Assembly (NCBI GenBank): GCA_002322035.1
Contig: DCNF01000086.1
Location: 961-7,967 of the forward strand
Reading direction: 5' to 3'
From: Geobacter sp. UBA1603
Lineage (GTDB): Bacteria; Desulfobacterota; Desulfuromonadia; Geobacterales; Pseudopelobacteraceae
DNA length: 7,007 bases
The first letter of the stretch is position 1. Every line of letters starts with the position of its first letter. The notes below the pieces were generated by a model. The model did not search any database and was not told the DNA's origin. It was given only the letters and a program-made list of their open reading frames with translations. The position numbers and the translations under genes were made by a program. This document shows positions 6,705 through 7,007 of this stretch, one piece after another.

Positions 6705-7007
6705 CTACTTACTCATGGAGTCCAGGAAACCCTGGTTGGTTTTTGCCTCTGAAAGCTTGTCCAGCAGGAACTCCATGCTGTCGACCACGTTCATTGGATG
6801 TAAAATTTTACGCAGAATCCAGATGCGGTTGAGAGCACTCTTCTCAATCAGCAGCTCCTCCTTGCGGGTACCGGATTTATTGATGTCAATTGCCGGGAAG
6901 GTGCGCTTCTCGACCAGTTTGCGGTCAAGATGCAGTTCCATATTGCCGGTCCCCTTGAATTCCTCGAAGATAACCTCGTCCATCTTGCTGCCGGTATCGA
7001 CCAGGGC
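6705..7007 (-). CDS. rho: Transcription termination factor Rho, C-terminal part (5' end beyond window)
   Basis: Rho is a hexameric RNA-dependent ATPase/helicase that ends transcription at untranslated C-rich RNA. The last 100 residues are present, open to the window edge. They begin [19 protein letters not shown], which contains the R-loop Lys of TGSK (E. coli Lys326 by my recalled alignment). [15 protein letters not shown] follows, then SGTRKEELL with the arginine-finger Arg (E. coli Arg366 equivalent), and [10 protein letters not shown]. The protein ends [12 protein letters not shown] before TAG at 6705-6707. About three quarters of the protein (RNA-binding domain and Walker motifs) lies outside. 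Within what is visible it looks intact and typical. rpmE follows on the same strand after 100 bp. Confidence 0.97.
   Translation of the reverse strand, partial: ALVDTGSKMDEVIFEEFKGTGNMELHLDRKLVEKRTFPAIDINKSGTRKEELLIEKSALNRIWILRKILHPMNVVDSMEFLLDKLSEAKTNQGFLDSMSK

Overview
The window looks like an ordinary chromosomal housekeeping region of a moderately GC-rich Gram-negative bacterium. It is most likely a member of the Geobacterales/Desulfuromonadales. This rests on the style of the proteins (an ArgRS with a KISKR loop, an FtsB-like/ArgRS/SPOR series, a rho-rpmE-thyX-DUF1385-prfA series) and is an inference from recalled families, not a database match. I see no phage, transposon, CRISPR, rRNA, tRNA or defence genes.

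The window holds two convergent gene blocks. The plus-strand block runs from 1 to 3598. It starts with the 3' two thirds of a UDP-glucuronate decarboxylase (uxs), followed by a small FtsB/DivIC-type division protein, a 60-residue cysteine-rich protein I cannot name, arginyl-tRNA synthetase (argS), and a membrane-anchored SPOR-domain protein. Spacings are 4 to 11 bp, with one ATGA overlap (the 60-residue ORF and argS), so the block is probably one transcript carrying nucleotide-sugar, division and translation functions.

The minus-strand block is read from 7007 down to 3626. It holds the 3' end of rho, ribosomal protein L31 (rpmE), flavin-dependent thymidylate synthase (thyX), a DUF1385 polytopic membrane protein, and peptide chain release factor 1 (prfA). 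thyX and the DUF1385 gene share one base (TGATG), and prfA starts 10 bp after the DUF1385 stop. A strong hairpin terminator lies between rpmE and thyX, leaving only 22 bp before the thyX start codon. How the thyX-DUF1385-prfA trio is transcribed is the main regulatory question here. The two blocks meet tail to tail with 27 bp between stop codons.

No stretch over 300 bp lacks a gene; the longest gap is the 100 bp between rho and rpmE. I found no convincing new multi-gene system. The points most worth a second look are the uncharacterised Cys-rich ORF coupled to argS, the DUF1385 protein locked between thyX and prfA, the sharp third-codon-position GC change inside uxs, the C-terminal cysteine cluster of ThyX, a nine-C tract in the SPOR gene linker, and the terminator placed just before thyX.
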